Source of the DNA: JAFAGX01 sp963759875
Lineage (GTDB): Bacteria > Acidobacteriota > Terriglobia > Terriglobales > Acidobacteriaceae
Length of the DNA: 64,000 nt
Direction of reading: 5' to 3'
Assembly (NCBI GenBank): GCA_963759875.1
Contig: CAVXBB010000016.1
Span: 744,001-808,000 of the forward strand
Shown here: one piece after another, positions 63,288 to 64,000 of the stretch
Layout of the letters: every line of letters starts with the position of its first letter
Position numbering within the stretch: the stretch's first letter is position 1
The notes under the pieces: generated by a model
What the model saw: only the letters and a program-made list of their open reading frames with translations
Told to the model about the DNA's origin: nothing
The model's database searches: none
Position numbers and translations under genes: made by a program

Positions 63288-64000
63288 GCTCCGACCGTTC
63301 AGCGCAGCCCATGTCGGACTGGCCGGCATCGTCGTGCTCGCAGCCTGCCTGGGTTATGGGCAAAGTTCTGGGCAAACCAAGAACTCTTGCCTGGATTGTC
63401 ACTCCGCGTTGCCCGATCCCTTGGGGGTGACCCAGGAGAAGTTCAGCCAGGACATCCACGCACAACAAGGTTTGACTTGCGCCAGTTGCCATGGGGGCGA
63501 CCCAACCAGCGACGATCCCGACAAAGCCATGAGCCGGAAGGCTGGCTGGAAGGGCAAGATCGATCGCAAGCAGGTCCCCGAGTTGTGCGGAAGTTGCCAT
63601 TCGGATCCCGCCTACATTCGCCAGTTCAACCCCCGCTTGCGCACGGACCAGTTGAGCCAGTACCGCACCAGTGTGCACGGCAAGCGCCTCGCGGCAGGAG
63701 ACACGAAGGTTGCAGTGTGCACGGATTGTCATAGTGTCCACGATATAAGGCCGCCCAGCGATACCCGCTCCACGGTCTACCCGGTGAACGTGGCCAACAC
63801 CTGCGCTCGCTGCCATGCCGACGCGAGTTACATGAAGGGATATTCCATTCCCACGGATCAGTTCGCAAAGTACAGCGCGAGCGTGCACCACCAGGCGCTG
63901 GTGGTGCGAGGCGATCTGAGCGCGCCAACCTGCACAACGTGCCATGGAAACCATGGCGCGGTGCCGCCCGGAGTAGACAAGGTCCAGAATGTGTGCTCGA
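63268..64000 (+). CDS. Multiheme cytochrome c, partial
   Basis: The ATG at 63268 overlaps the cytochrome b end by 20 bases. A signal peptide (HVGLAGIVVLAACLGYG) precedes heme motifs CLDCH, CASCH, CGSCH, CTDCH, CARCH and CTTCH; the window ends within another Cys-containing segment. Several adjacent extra His (VHGK, VHDIR, VHHQ) suggest bis-His hemes, as in NrfH/doubled-CxxCH cytochromes. It is the likely electron acceptor of the Rieske/b unit. The length is not known. Confidence 0.92.
   Translation, partial: MAISRNKLRPFSAAHVGLAGIVVLAACLGYGQSSGQTKNSCLDCHSALPDPLGVTQEKFSQDIHAQQGLTCASCHGGDPTSDDPDKAMSRKAGWKGKIDRKQVPELCGSCHSDPAYIRQFNPRLRTDQLSQYRTSVHGKRLAAGDTKVAVCTDCHSVHDIRPPSDTRSTVYPVNVANTCARCHADASYMKGYSIPTDQFAKYSASVHHQALVVRGDLSAPTCTTCHGNHGAVPPGVDKVQNVCS

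Overview
The window looks like a chromosomal segment of an Acidobacteriota bacterium (Terriglobia type). This is inferred from family resemblance and from the dispersed GTCATCCTGA...GAAGGATCTATGCATTT hairpin repeats, not from a marker gene. About 15 kb at the left and 7.5 kb at the right look like core genome. Between them, roughly 15.7-56 kb, lies a mosaic island full of insertion sequences, gene relics and repeats.

Left core (1-15.6 kb): the 3' end of an HU gene with a terminator, two exported amidohydrolases around a CBS-domain protein, a membrane-anchored TPR protein, a decayed IS1-like element with small membrane-protein passengers, hslV-hslU, and a polysaccharide locus. The locus encodes a UDP-GlcNAc 2-epimerase, a processive GT2 glycosyltransferase, a bactofilin-like protein, an exported deacetylase-like protein, a YaiO-like outer-membrane barrel and a membrane protein. 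Its first four genes are cut by many frameshifts between about 8.45 and 13.1 kb, while their junctions still show overlapping stop/start codons. This suggests a real operon in a poorly resolved or very recently decayed stretch.

Island (tRNA-Arg at 15.62 kb to about 56 kb): next to the tRNA is a catalytically dead-looking long prokaryotic Argonaute with the C-terminal remnant of a nucleosidase-family gene directly upstream. A sharp junction follows, where an HlyD-type adaptor gene is cut. Then come an outer-membrane efflux protein, an NTF2-like protein, an MFS transporter, a Crp/Fnr regulator, an alpha/beta hydrolase, a MOSC protein and a possible defence pair (cyclase-like protein plus a frameshifted predicted nuclease). 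From 28 to 56 kb there are two IS1182-type, one IS3-type and three full IS110-type transposases, several IS fragments, an excisionase/integrase relic, DUF2950/DUF3300 proteins, three response regulators and small zinc-ribbon proteins. An apparently identical 319-bp sequence occurs in opposite orientation at 31.85 and 48.1 kb.

Right core (56.6-64 kb): an NtrC-type regulator and a sensor kinase with two c-type heme motifs in its periplasmic part (one frameshift). A tandemly duplicated promoter/small-protein module follows, each copy with a sigma-54-like promoter and a conserved upstream inverted repeat at the same distance. The downstream genes encode a cNMP-binding protein, a Rieske protein, cytochrome b and a multiheme cytochrome c that runs off the window. 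Together they look like a redox-sensing circuit controlling a quinol-oxidising b/c complex.
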